Part shown: piece by piece, positions 8,742 to 16,958 of the stretch | Layout of the letters: each line of letters begins with the position of its first letter | How positions within the stretch are numbered: the first letter of the stretch is position 1 | Assembly (NCBI RefSeq): GCF_013375935.1 | Contig: NZ_CP056117.1 | Location: 1,860,001 to 1,924,000 of the forward strand | DNA: 64,000 nt | Direction: 5' to 3' | Origin: Enterobacter cloacae | GTDB taxonomy: Bacteria > Pseudomonadota > Gammaproteobacteria > Enterobacterales > Enterobacteriaceae | Program-made: the position numbers and the translations under genes | The notes under the pieces: model-generated | The model's input: only the letters and a program-made list of their open reading frames with translations | Database searches by the model: none | What the model was told of the DNA's origin: nothing

Positions 8742-8771
8742 AAAGCAAAAACCCGCCACGAGGGCGGGTTC
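8742..8771 (-). terminator. tRNA-Phe terminator (copy 2 of a 30-bp repeat)
   Basis: The same AACCCGCC/GGCGGGTT hairpin as at 2538, followed by TTTTT on the minus strand, ten bases beyond the tRNA 3' end. It ends the leftward tRNA-Phe transcript. Confidence 0.8.
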
Positions 8772-8780
8772 TTTAAATAG

Positions 8781-8856
8781 TGGTGCCCGGACTCGGAATC
8801 GAACCAAGGACACGGGGATTTTCAATCCCCTGCTCTACCGACTGAGCTATCCGGGC
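8781..8856 (-). tRNA. pheV: tRNA-Phe (anticodon GAA), pheV position
   Basis: The 76-base gene reads GCCCGGATAGCTCAGTCGG at its 5' end and GGTTCGATTCCGAGTCCGGG-CACCA at its 3' end on the minus strand, with the anticodon loop TTGAAAA giving GAA. The CCA is encoded. It lies next to yqgA and speC as pheV does in E. coli, a well-known insertion site for genomic islands. The accessory block at 1-8771 lies on its 3' side. Confidence 0.97.
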
Positions 8857-8951
8857 AACGGGGCGCATTAAACCCGATTCATCCTCCGTCGTCAACGAAA
8901 TTTGTTGTTTTCGTTGCAGACTGCACACTCTCTCACCATTTCGCCGCAAAC

Positions 8952-9665
8952 TTAAGCGAAAAAGTGCGTCCAGAGCGCGGAAAGGGGCATTGCGAGCAGC
9001 AGGGCAGGGAGCATATTCACCACCGCGAACATTTTGATCCCGCAGATGCGCAGCCCCGTCGCCAGCAGCAGCAGGCCACCGACGGCGGTAAAGTCCGCCA
9101 TCATCGCGGGCGTCGTCAGCGGCAGGATCAGCGCGGCGCAGGCGGCAAGCGCCAGCTGGATAAGCAGCATCGGCACACTAATCGCGGCGACGGCGATGCC
9201 GAGCGTGGTGGCAAAAATCGTGGCGGTGAAGAAATCCAGAAATGCCTTCGCAATCAGGATGCTGGGGTCACCGGTCATCCCTTCCTGCATCGAACCGAAT
9301 ATTCCCGTCCCGCTGGCGCAGAACAAAATAATTATCGCGACGTAGTTCTGAATAAACGATTCATGGGTGCCGTGTTTCGCCTTGCCCGGCCGGGCAATCA
9401 GGTTTTTGGCCTTGCCTACCGCGCTGTTGATGCCTTTTTCCAGATAGCAAAACTCGCCTATCAGGGCGCCAAGCAGCGTTGCCAGCACCATCACCGGCAG
9501 GTTGGCGCATTTAATCACTAACAGGATGCCGATCCCCAAAGATGCCAGTCCAAAAATAGAGGGCATAGAGACCCGAATACGCTCCGGCAATCGCTGACTG
9601 AGCACCGCTCCGAGTACGCCGCCCAGCAGTACGGCTCCCGCGTTGATAAAGGGTCCAATAACCAC
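8952..9665 (-). CDS. yqgA: YqgA, DUF554 membrane protein
   Basis: This 237-residue integral membrane protein has about six to seven hydrophobic segments, starting with the conserved GPFINAGAVLLGGVLGA. It begins at GTG 9665, supported by an AGGAG ribosome site just upstream. The family (DUF554) is thought to be a transporter but has no proven substrate. Position between pheV and divergent speC matches E. coli yqgA. Confidence 0.9.
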   Translation of the reverse strand: MVIGPFINAGAVLLGGVLGAVLSQRLPERIRVSMPSIFGLASLGIGILLVIKCANLPVMVLATLLGALIGEFCYLEKGINSAVGKAKNLIARPGKAKHGTHESFIQNYVAIIILFCASGTGIFGSMQEGMTGDPSILIAKAFLDFFTATIFATTLGIAVAAISVPMLLIQLALAACAALILPLTTPAMMADFTAVGGLLLLATGLRICGIKMFAVVNMLPALLLAMPLSALWTHFFA

Positions 9666-9846
9666 GTTTAACTCCTGTTATTTAAGCATTGGCATTGCAT
9701 GATTATGGCACGTCTGTGCCTGATTACGCTTAGCTTTGGGAGGCGAAATGCATACTGATTCCTTGTTGCACCTGAAAATAAAAGGTGACATGATTGCGCG
9801 AATTTTCTCCTCCCTGTCTCACCGTTCGGTGAGGGTACTTGCGCTT

Positions 9847-11982
9847 ATGAAAACCATGAAAATTGCCGTCAGCCGCGAGCTGGTATCCACAGTATCTACC
9901 CACCGCGAAAAGGTGACGCTGGATAACACCGATTTTACCGATGTGGCGGCAGTCGTCATGACGGTCGCGGAAAGCGGGAGCGGCATTCTTGCGCTGCTGA
10001 AGCGAACCGGTTTTCAGCTACCGGTGTTTATGTTCTCGCCGGAGCCCGGAGAGGTACCAGATGGCGTCACGGCGGTTATCTCGGGTAAAGCACAGGAATT
10101 CCTGGAAGTAGAATCTGCCGCCTGCCGGTATGAAGAGAACCTGCTGCCGCCTTTTTTTGACACCCTGAGCCAGTATGTTGCGATGGGCAACAGCACCTTT
10201 GCCTGTCCGGGACACCAGCACGGCGCGTTTTTCAAAAAGCATCCCGCCGGGCGGCAGTTTTATGATTTCTTCGGTGAGAACGTGTTTCGCGCCGATATGT
10301 GCAACGCCGACGTCAGGCTCGGGGATTTGCTGATCCACGAAGGGTCCGCCAAGCACGCGCAGAAATTCGCGGCGAAAGTCTTTAATGCGGATAAAACCTA
10401 CTTCGTGCTCAACGGCACCTCCGCTGCCAACAAGGTGGTGACCAACGCGCTGCTGACCCGCGGCGATCTGGTGCTGTTCGATCGTAACAACCACAAGTCC
10501 AACCATCACGGCGCGCTGATCCAGGCCGGGGCAACGCCAGTCTATCTTGAGGCGGCGCGTAACCCGTTTGGCTTTATCGGCGGGATTGACGAACACTGCT
10601 TTGACGATGCTTACCTGCGCAATCTGATCCGCGACGTTGCGCCGGAGAAGGCAGGCGAGACCCGCCCGTTCCGCCTGGCCATTATCCAGCTCGGCACCTA
10701 CGACGGCACGATCTACAACGCCCGTCAGGTGATCGACAGGATCGGCCATCTTTGCGATTACATCCTCTTTGACTCCGCCTGGGTTGGCTACGAGCAATTT
10801 ATCCCGATGATGGCGGAAACGTCTCCGCTCCTGCTGGAGCTGAACGAGAACGATCCGGGCATTTTCGTGACCCAGTCGGTGCACAAGCAGCAGGCCGGGT
10901 TCTCGCAAACCTCGCAGATCCATAAAAAGGATAACCACATTCGCGGTCAGGCGCGCTTCTGCCCGCACAAGCGGCTGAACAACGCGTTTATGCTGCACGC
11001 CTCCACCAGCCCGTTTTATCCCCTGTTCGCCGCGCTGGACGTGAACGCCAAGATCCACGAAGGTGAAAGCGGGCGCAGGCTGTGGGCGGAGTGCGTGGAG
11101 CTGGGCATCGAAGCGCGCAAGGCGATCGTGGCGAACTGCCATATGATCAAACCGTTTATTCCGCCGACGGTGGCGGGGCGTCCGTGGCAGGATCATCCGA
11201 CTCACGCCATCGCCAGCGAGCGTCGCTTCTTTAGCTTTGAGCCGGGCGCAAAATGGCACGGGTTTGAGGGCTATGCCCGCGAGTAGTACTTCGTCGATCC
11301 GTGCAAGCTGCTGCTGACCACGCCGGGCATTGATGCGGAAACGGGGGCGTACGCGGATTTCGGTATCCCGGCGACCATTCTGGCGCACTATCTGCGTGAA
11401 AACGGCATCGTACCGGAGAAATGCGACCTCAACTCGATCCTGTTCCTGCTGACGCCGGCCGAGAGCGCCGGGAAGATGGCGCAGCTGGTGGCGATGCTGG
11501 GGCAGTTTGAACAGCATATTGAAGACGACACGCCGCTCGCGGACGTGCTGCCGACCATCTACCAGAAATACCCGGTGCGTTACCGCGACTACACTATCCG
11601 GCAGCTGTGCCAGGAGATGCACGATCTCTACGTCAGCTTTAACGTGAAGGATTTGCAGAAGGCGATGTTCCGCCGGGAGAGTCTGCCCGCCGCGGTGATG
11701 AACCCGCAGGACGCCAACCAGGAGTACATTCGCGGAAACGTGGAGCTGGTGCGCATTCGCGACGCGGAAGGGCGCATCGCCGCCGAAGGCGCGCTGCCGT
11801 ATCCGCCGGGCGTGCTGTGCGTGGTGCCGGGCGAAGTCTGGGGTGGCGCGGTGCAGCGCTATTTCCTGGCGCTGGAGGAGGGCATTAATATGCTGCCGGG
11901 CTTCTCGCCGGAGCTGCAGGGCGTGTACAGCGAGAAGGACGCCGACGGGATTAAGCGGCTGTATGGGTATGTGTTGAGATAG
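9847..11982 (+). pseudogene. speC: SpeC ornithine decarboxylase interrupted by an in-frame amber codon
   Basis: Ornithine decarboxylase makes putrescine from ornithine using PLP. From ATG 9847 (MKTMKIAVSRELVS, matching the E. coli start) the frame reads to TAG at 11284-11286, codon 480, then continues without another stop to 11982. Total length including the amber is 711 codons, the same as E. coli SpeC. The context GYARE-stop-YFVDPCKL aligns with a region where E. coli has Gln, so one C-to-T change (CAG to TAG) explains it. The PLP lysine (QSVHKQQAG, Lys347) lies before the stop. The lost 231 residues include the conserved C-terminal domain, so function is probably abolished. Either the mutation is recent or it is a base-call error. 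Confidence 0.9.
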
Positions 11983-11993
11983 TGCGGGCTGTT

Positions 11994-12030
11994 GCCCTCA
12001 CCCTAACCCTCTCCCACAGGGAGAGGGAAC
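11994..12030. repeat. REP-like intergenic element, left half (copy a)
   Basis: CCCTCACCCTAACCCTCTCC followed by the hairpin CTCTCCC-ACA-GGGAGAG, between the convergent speC and citB genes. It shares the motif with copies at 23501, 28055, 42707 and 61246 and may act as a shared terminator. Confidence 0.8.
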
Positions 12031-12036
12031 TTTTCT

Positions 12037-12729
12037 TCAAACCGCACTACGTTTATACATCCTCCTCGGATGCCCAATCTTCCCGTACAGCATCTCCACG
12101 CTCAGAAAGCCCACCTCCACGCAGTGCTCCAGGTAGCGTCGGGTGGTGGTTTTACTCAGCCCCGTCTCGCTCACCACCTCATCCACCGTAAAACAGTGCG
12201 CCGCCTTGTTGTTAAACAGCGTCTGCACCCGCGCCAGCGTATTCTCCTCAATTCCTTTGCTGCCGTTGTCCAGGCGGTAGTTTTTCGCCTGTAACTGATA
12301 GAGTGAATCCGCGTTCTGCTGATCGACAACTTTCCACACGCGCTGCTGTTCGGCAAACTGTACGAAGCGCTCCAGCGACTGGCTGAGACGCTTCCAGGAA
12401 ACCGGCTTGAGGATATAGTCGAACGCGCCGTTACGAATAGCCTGGCTACAGGTCCCCATATCGCTGGCGGCGGTGATGAAAATCACCGAGCAGTTGGCGC
12501 GTGCCAGCATGGGGTCGCTGACTAGCGTGATGCCCTTACCGTCGGGCAGGTAGTTATCCAGCAGCATCAGCTGCGGCCGTTTGCTCTCCAGCTGAATCTG
12601 CGCGTCGGCCAGCGACGAGGCAATCCCCACCAGCCTCAGGCGAGGGTGTTTACCGATCAGCTCCGCGTGCAGTTGCGCCAGTTCGTTCTCGTCTTCAACA
12701 ATCAGTACGTCGATAAGTTCATGTTGCAT
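12037..12729 (-). CDS. citB: CitB/DpiA-family response regulator for citrate use
   Basis: This 230-residue regulator has a receiver domain (DVLIVEDENELAQLHAELI, phosphoacceptor Asp58 in LLLDNYLPDGKGI, Lys in YILKPVSW) and a C-terminal winged-helix DNA-binding region (VVSETGLSKTTTRRYLEHCVEVGFLSVEMLYGK split across helices). DNYLPDG and TTTRRYLE are typical of the CitB/DpiA/DcuR group. The start at 12729 (MQHELIDV) follows family length and overlaps the kinase gene by 11 bases, implying translational coupling. It probably activates the divergent citrate operon under anaerobic, citrate-present conditions. Confidence 0.88.
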   Translation of the reverse strand: MQHELIDVLIVEDENELAQLHAELIGKHPRLRLVGIASSLADAQIQLESKRPQLMLLDNYLPDGKGITLVSDPMLARANCSVIFITAASDMGTCSQAIRNGAFDYILKPVSWKRLSQSLERFVQFAEQQRVWKVVDQQNADSLYQLQAKNYRLDNGSKGIEENTLARVQTLFNNKAAHCFTVDEVVSETGLSKTTTRRYLEHCVEVGFLSVEMLYGKIGHPRRMYKRSAV

Positions 12730-14356
12730 AGTCGGTATCTTCCAGTTCCTGTGCGGGGTGCCGGGCCGTTCCCGTGGCGGGAATAAACAGTGAGAAAATG
12801 GCACCGCGTGGGGTGTTATCGGCAACTTCGATTGCGCCGCCAGCCTGTGTGACATAGCTTTCAATCAGATACAGGCCAATACCGTGATCGCCGCGCGTTT
12901 TGGTGGTGATGCCGCGCTCAAATATCCTGTCGCGGATCTCCGGTCTGATGCCGACGCCCTGGTCGGCGACTTCGATAATCAATTCCTGCGCGCTGAGCTT
13001 TATCAGCACTTCAACCGGCGCATGGGGAAGCGGGGCCCGCTGGGTTGCCTCTATGGCATTATCCAGCAGGTTACCGATGATCGAGATAAGCTCCGATTCC
13101 GGCAGCGGCAGGAACGGCTTATCCATCCGGCAGGCCGGATCGAAACTCAGCTCAACGCCCTTCTCGCGGGCGCGGGCGGCCTTGCCGAGCAGCAGCCCGC
13201 ACAGCGTTGGGGAGCTAAAGCGGGACGAGATAAAGTCCAGAAGCTCCTGGGCATGTTCCGACTGCGCCTGAATGTAGCGAATCGCCTCTTCATAGCGGCC
13301 CATGTGCAGCAGGCCAGAAAGCGTGGTCATGCGGTTCAGCTGCTCGTGACGCATGATGCGCAGGTTATCGACGTAGCGTTTTACCTGGCTGAGCTGGGCG
13401 CTGAGGGAGTCGATCTCGTTGCGATCGCGGAAGGTGATCACCCAGCCCTGCAAAGCATTCTCCAGCATGATCCGCACCCGGCTGGCAATGACCGTGAGAT
13501 CGTTAAAGCGGCAGATCTCATCGTGGGTGTCTTTCGCGAGCATGGTCTGCGGGTTGAAGAACGGGACGGGCGCGATCACCCGGCCGATGGGCTGGCCGCG
13601 CAGCTCGCGCGCGGGCTGGCTTAGGCCTAACAGCTTGCGCGCCGCCTGGTTGATCACTTCAATGCGCAGATCGTCATCTATGGCAATCACCCCTTCATAA
13701 ATGGATTCCATCATCGCTTTTTGCTGGCGCACCAGCAGGCCGATTTCGCGTGGCTCAAGGGAGAAGATCTGCTTCTTAATACTGCGGGTGAAGAACCAGG
13801 AGAAGACAAACAGAGCGATAAGCAGCAGGACGGCGGCAATCAGAATATTAACCACCTTGTTGACGGTGATGGTGTCGAGATAGCTCGTGAGATACCCCAC
13901 CGAAACAATGCCCACCACCTGTCCGGCATCGTTGAAAATGGGGGCCTTGCTGCGCAGTGAAATGCCTAAACCGCCCTTGCGGATGGTGGTGGTGCTTTTG
14001 CCGTGCAACACCTCGTCGTTATCCCCACCCACCAGGGTGGTGCCTACGCGGTCGGCAAAGACGGAGTGAAAAAGATGCAGCCCTTTATTGTCACCTACCA
14101 CAATAAAACTGGCATCGCTGTGGGCCGCTATTTTCTGCATAAAATTCCGGATGCCCTGGATATCCTTTTGCTCAACCTCTTTTCGCAGCGTAGGAATAAG
14201 CGCAATTTCTTCTGCCTGTATTTTTGCGCGCGCACTCATTTCCTGATAAAGCTGCCTGCCGACATCGATATAATAATATCCGCCCAGCAACGCAAACAGC
14301 ACTGAGAAAAAGACGACCAGCGAAATAAACAGCTTGATCTGAAACGATACTTTCAT
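12719..14356 (-). CDS. citA: CitA/DpiB-family citrate sensor kinase
   Basis: This 545-residue membrane kinase has TM1 (residues about 8-30), a periplasmic PAS-type sensor (about 31-162), TM2 (about 168-190), a cytoplasmic PAS (about 210-310), His337 in RIMRHEQLN, and an ATPase domain (LLDNAIEATQ; DQGVGI; GDHGIGLYLIES). Known citrate contacts of Klebsiella CitA, aligned from memory, correspond to H94, H97, R135 and K137; the first is Arg in Klebsiella. It pairs with the overlapping citB and is divergent from the transporter gene. Start 14356 matches the family (MKVSFQIKLFISL). Confidence 0.88.
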   Translation of the reverse strand: MKVSFQIKLFISLVVFFSVLFALLGGYYYIDVGRQLYQEMSARAKIQAEEIALIPTLRKEVEQKDIQGIRNFMQKIAAHSDASFIVVGDNKGLHLFHSVFADRVGTTLVGGDNDEVLHGKSTTTIRKGGLGISLRSKAPIFNDAGQVVGIVSVGYLTSYLDTITVNKVVNILIAAVLLLIALFVFSWFFTRSIKKQIFSLEPREIGLLVRQQKAMMESIYEGVIAIDDDLRIEVINQAARKLLGLSQPARELRGQPIGRVIAPVPFFNPQTMLAKDTHDEICRFNDLTVIASRVRIMLENALQGWVITFRDRNEIDSLSAQLSQVKRYVDNLRIMRHEQLNRMTTLSGLLHMGRYEEAIRYIQAQSEHAQELLDFISSRFSSPTLCGLLLGKAARAREKGVELSFDPACRMDKPFLPLPESELISIIGNLLDNAIEATQRAPLPHAPVEVLIKLSAQELIIEVADQGVGIRPEIRDRIFERGITTKTRGDHGIGLYLIESYVTQAGGAIEVADNTPRGAIFSLFIPATGTARHPAQELEDTDYAT

Positions 14357-14433
14357 AACTATCACGCGAGGTATCAACAGGTCGGCCCAATATATCACCT
14401 TTTAAGGCGAGGGCGCCCGCTTTGCCGAAAACT

Positions 14434-14449
14434 TGTGATCCCTTGCACA
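14434..14449. promoter_or_regulatory. candidate CRP site in the citA/transporter promoter
   Basis: TGTGA-TCCCTT-GCACA matches the CRP consensus TGTGA-N6-TCACA at nine of ten arm positions. It lies nearest citA. Catabolite control of citrate genes is known in enterics, which supports the reading. Confidence 0.55.
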
Positions 14450-14531
14450 GCACGGTCTGTGCAAGAATTTTCCTAAAAAGGTGAACTGCTTAAGGCAAAA
14501 TGAATAAATGTTATTTGTTTGTGCATTTAGG

Positions 14532-14603
14532 AAAAGAAACCATAAAAACCACGGCAATAAATAAGGCGTAAATCACATTAAATAAAAGAAACCATTAAAA
14601 CCA
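14532..14603. promoter_or_regulatory. direct repeats, probable CitB binding sites
   Basis: AAAAGAAACCATAAAAACCA (14532-14551) recurs as AAAAGAAACCATTAAAACCA (14584-14603), 19 of 20 identical, with starts 52 bp apart (about five helical turns). A third partial copy, CCATTAAAAC, is at 14610-14619. Placement just upstream of the transporter gene suggests regulator binding on one DNA face. Confidence 0.6.
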
Positions 14604-14702
14604 TAGCTGCCATTAAAACTTCGCTTTTAATATGCCATTCCTCACATAAAGTAAGCCTTTGTGACTCTAAGCTGAACGCACAAAATAACTAAGGGGCTTA
14701 TT

Positions 14703-16064
14703 ATGAGCACAACTGACGATTCATTCTCTGTTACCCACGACCCGATTGATATTCAGCGGCCAACGCTTAAAGAGCGCTGGTGGCATATTATGGATACCTG
14801 GAAAGTCGGGATTATTCCTCTGCCGCTGTTCGTGCTGGCGGGCGCGCTGATTGCGATTGATTGCCTGGGCGGAAAACTGCCGAGCGACATTGTGGTGATG
14901 GTCGCAACGCTCGCCTTCTTCGGCTTTGCCTGCGGCGAGTTCGGCAAGCGCCTGCCGATTGTCGGCAAGCTCGGCGCGGCGGCGATTTGCGCCACCTTTA
15001 TACCTTCCGCACTGGTCTATTACGGCCTGCTGCCGGACGTGGTGGTCGAGTCCACCACTAAGTTCTACAAATCCACCAACATTCTCTATCTCTACATCTG
15101 CTGCATTATTGTCGGCAGCATCATGAGCATGAACCGTACGGTGCTGATTCAGGGCTTCCTGCGCATCTTCTTCCCGATGCTGTGCGGCGAAATTGTGGGC
15201 ATGGTGGTAGGGATGGGTGTCGGCCTGGCGCTGGGCCTAGAGCCGTTCCAGATCTTCTTCTTCATCATCCTGCCGATCATGGCGGGCGGCGTCGGCGAAG
15301 GGGCGATCCCGCTCTCCATCGGCTATGCCACCCTGCTGCACATGGATCAGGGCGTGGCGCTCGGCCGCGTGCTGCCGATGGTGATGCTCGGCGGTCTGAC
15401 GGCAATCATTATCTCCGGCTGCCTGAACCAGCTCGGGAAACGCTACCCGCACCTGACCGGCGAAGGCCAGCTGATGCCGAACCGCGCGAACGCGGATGCC
15501 ACCGTTTCTCAACCTGCGTTTTCCGGTAAAGCGGACGTCACCACCATCGCCTCCGGTGCGCTGCTGGCGGTGCTGCTGTATATGCTCGGCATGCTCGGCC
15601 ACAAGCTGATTGGCCTGCCCGCGCCGGTTGGGATGCTGTTTATGGCGGTGCTGGTGAAGCTCTGCAACGGCGCCTCGCCGCGCCTGCTCGAAGGCTCCCA
15701 GGTGGTCTACAAATTCTTCCAGACATCCGTGACCTACCCAATCCTCTTTGCCGTCGGCGTGGCCATCACCCCGTGGCATGAGCTGGTCGCGGCGTTCACC
15801 GTCAGCAACCTGCTGGTGATTATCAGCACCGTTTCCGCGCTGGTGGCGACAGGCTTCTTCGTCGGCAAAAAGATCGGCATGCACCCGATTGACGTCGCCA
15901 TCGTCTCCTGCTGTCAGAGCGGGCAGGGCGGTACCGGCGACGTGGCGATTCTGACCGCAGGCAACCGCATGAGCCTGATGCCCTTCGCCCAGATTGCTAC
16001 CCGTATCGGCGGCGCGATTAACGTCTCTGTCTCGCTGCTGATTCTGGGCAACTTCCTCGTTTAA
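14703..16064 (+). CDS. 2-hydroxycarboxylate (citrate) transporter, CitS/CitW-like
   Basis: This 453-residue inner-membrane carrier of the 2HCT family has about eleven hydrophobic segments. It carries both family hairpin-loop signatures: GGVGEGAIPLS (residue about 198) and GQGGTGDVAIL (about 410). The conserved Arg in ATRIGG near the C-terminus binds the substrate carboxylate in CitS. The family imports citrate or malate with Na+ or in exchange for a product such as acetate. It heads an operon with citrate lyase genes and is divergent from citAB, so citrate is the probable substrate. Whether it is a CitS-type symporter or a CitW-type exchanger cannot be decided from the sequence. Confidence 0.87.
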   Translation: MSTTDDSFSVTHDPIDIQRPTLKERWWHIMDTWKVGIIPLPLFVLAGALIAIDCLGGKLPSDIVVMVATLAFFGFACGEFGKRLPIVGKLGAAAICATFIPSALVYYGLLPDVVVESTTKFYKSTNILYLYICCIIVGSIMSMNRTVLIQGFLRIFFPMLCGEIVGMVVGMGVGLALGLEPFQIFFFIILPIMAGGVGEGAIPLSIGYATLLHMDQGVALGRVLPMVMLGGLTAIIISGCLNQLGKRYPHLTGEGQLMPNRANADATVSQPAFSGKADVTTIASGALLAVLLYMLGMLGHKLIGLPAPVGMLFMAVLVKLCNGASPRLLEGSQVVYKFFQTSVTYPILFAVGVAITPWHELVAAFTVSNLLVIISTVSALVATGFFVGKKIGMHPIDVAIVSCCQSGQGGTGDVAILTAGNRMSLMPFAQIATRIGGAINVSVSLLILGNFLV

Positions 16065-16081
16065 GTATTCAGGGAATAACA

Positions 16082-16945
16082 ATGAAACTCGCAAGCTTTT
16101 TATATCAGGGAAAACGCAGCTACGGCATCGTCCAGGCCGACGGCGTGATTGATTTAGGCCGCCGTCTCGGCGACCGCTACGGCGACCTCAAGGCGCTGCT
16201 GCAGGGCAACGGGCTGGCGCAGGCCACCCGTTATCTGAACGACGCGGTGGACGTGCCGATGAGCGCCATCACCTACTTGCCGGTGATCGTGCAGCCGGAA
16301 AAAATCCTCTGCGTGGGCATGAACTACGCCGACAAGCGCAAGGAGTTTGACCAGCATAACCCGGCCCCGACGCTGTTTGTCCGCTTCCCGGATTCCCAGA
16401 CCGGCCATAACGAGCCGGTGCTCAAGCCGCGCCACTCCAGCGAGTTCGACTACGAAGGCGAGCTGGCGGTGATCATCGGCAAGGGCGGGGAGAACATCAG
16501 CCGCGACGACGCCCTGCGCCACGTGGCGGGCTATAGCTGCTACATGGACGGCTCCGCCCGCGACTGGCAGCACACCTGGTTTACGGCCGGTAAAAACTGG
16601 CGCCAGACCGGGGCGTTTGGCCCGTGGATGGCGACGGCGGATGAGATCCCGGACCCGCACCAGCTGGCAATCCGCACCTGGCTGAACGGCCGCATGGTGC
16701 AGGAAGACAACACCAGCAGCATGATCCACAAGGTTGCTGAGCTCATCGAGTACATCAGCACCTTCACCCGCCTCAGCCCGGGCGACGTGATCATCACCGG
16801 CTCCCCCGGCGGCGTGGGTAAAAAGCGCAACCCGCCGCTGTTTATGAAGGAGGGGGATCGCATCGAGGTAGAGATTGAGCATATCGGTCATCTGAGCAAC
16901 GTGATCGTGGAAGCGCCGGCCGTCGGGCTCGCGGCGGCACACTGA
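16082..16945 (+). CDS. FAH-family hydrolase/decarboxylase within the citrate operon
   Basis: This 287-residue soluble enzyme belongs to the fumarylacetoacetate hydrolase superfamily. Residues about 1-70 form the small N-terminal domain. The catalytic domain has KILCVGMNYADKRKEF, the metal-binding E-x-E pair in YEGELAVIIG, and the third ligand Asp in CYMDGSARDW. Family members cleave or decarboxylate beta-keto acids; FAHD1 and a corynebacterial homologue decarboxylate oxaloacetate. It sits 17 bp after the citrate carrier and 13 bp before citC. Since citrate lyase yields oxaloacetate and no OadGAB pump is present here, soluble oxaloacetate decarboxylation is the likeliest role (inference). Confidence 0.82.
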   Translation: MKLASFLYQGKRSYGIVQADGVIDLGRRLGDRYGDLKALLQGNGLAQATRYLNDAVDVPMSAITYLPVIVQPEKILCVGMNYADKRKEFDQHNPAPTLFVRFPDSQTGHNEPVLKPRHSSEFDYEGELAVIIGKGGENISRDDALRHVAGYSCYMDGSARDWQHTWFTAGKNWRQTGAFGPWMATADEIPDPHQLAIRTWLNGRMVQEDNTSSMIHKVAELIEYISTFTRLSPGDVIITGSPGGVGKKRNPPLFMKEGDRIEVEIEHIGHLSNVIVEAPAVGLAAAH

Positions 16946-16958
16946 GCAAGGCGGCAGC

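Larger units (their letters stand above)
14357..14702. promoter_or_regulatory. citA / citrate-transporter divergent control region
   Basis: This 346-bp gap is very AT-rich from 14500 to 14640 and contains a CRP-like site and a duplicated 20-bp motif (listed separately). TAATAT near 14627 is a possible -10 for the transporter operon. Confidence 0.6.

Noticed and set aside
10018..11622. 534-codon open frame on the minus strand across speC
   Set aside because: It is fully antisense to the conserved speC sequence; its protein is rich in Arg/His/Gln as expected for the reverse of GC-rich codons, with no domain.
11982..12191. 69-codon plus-strand frame starting at the speC stop
   Set aside because: Built from the REP-like element and antisense citB sequence; no independent ribosome site or homology.
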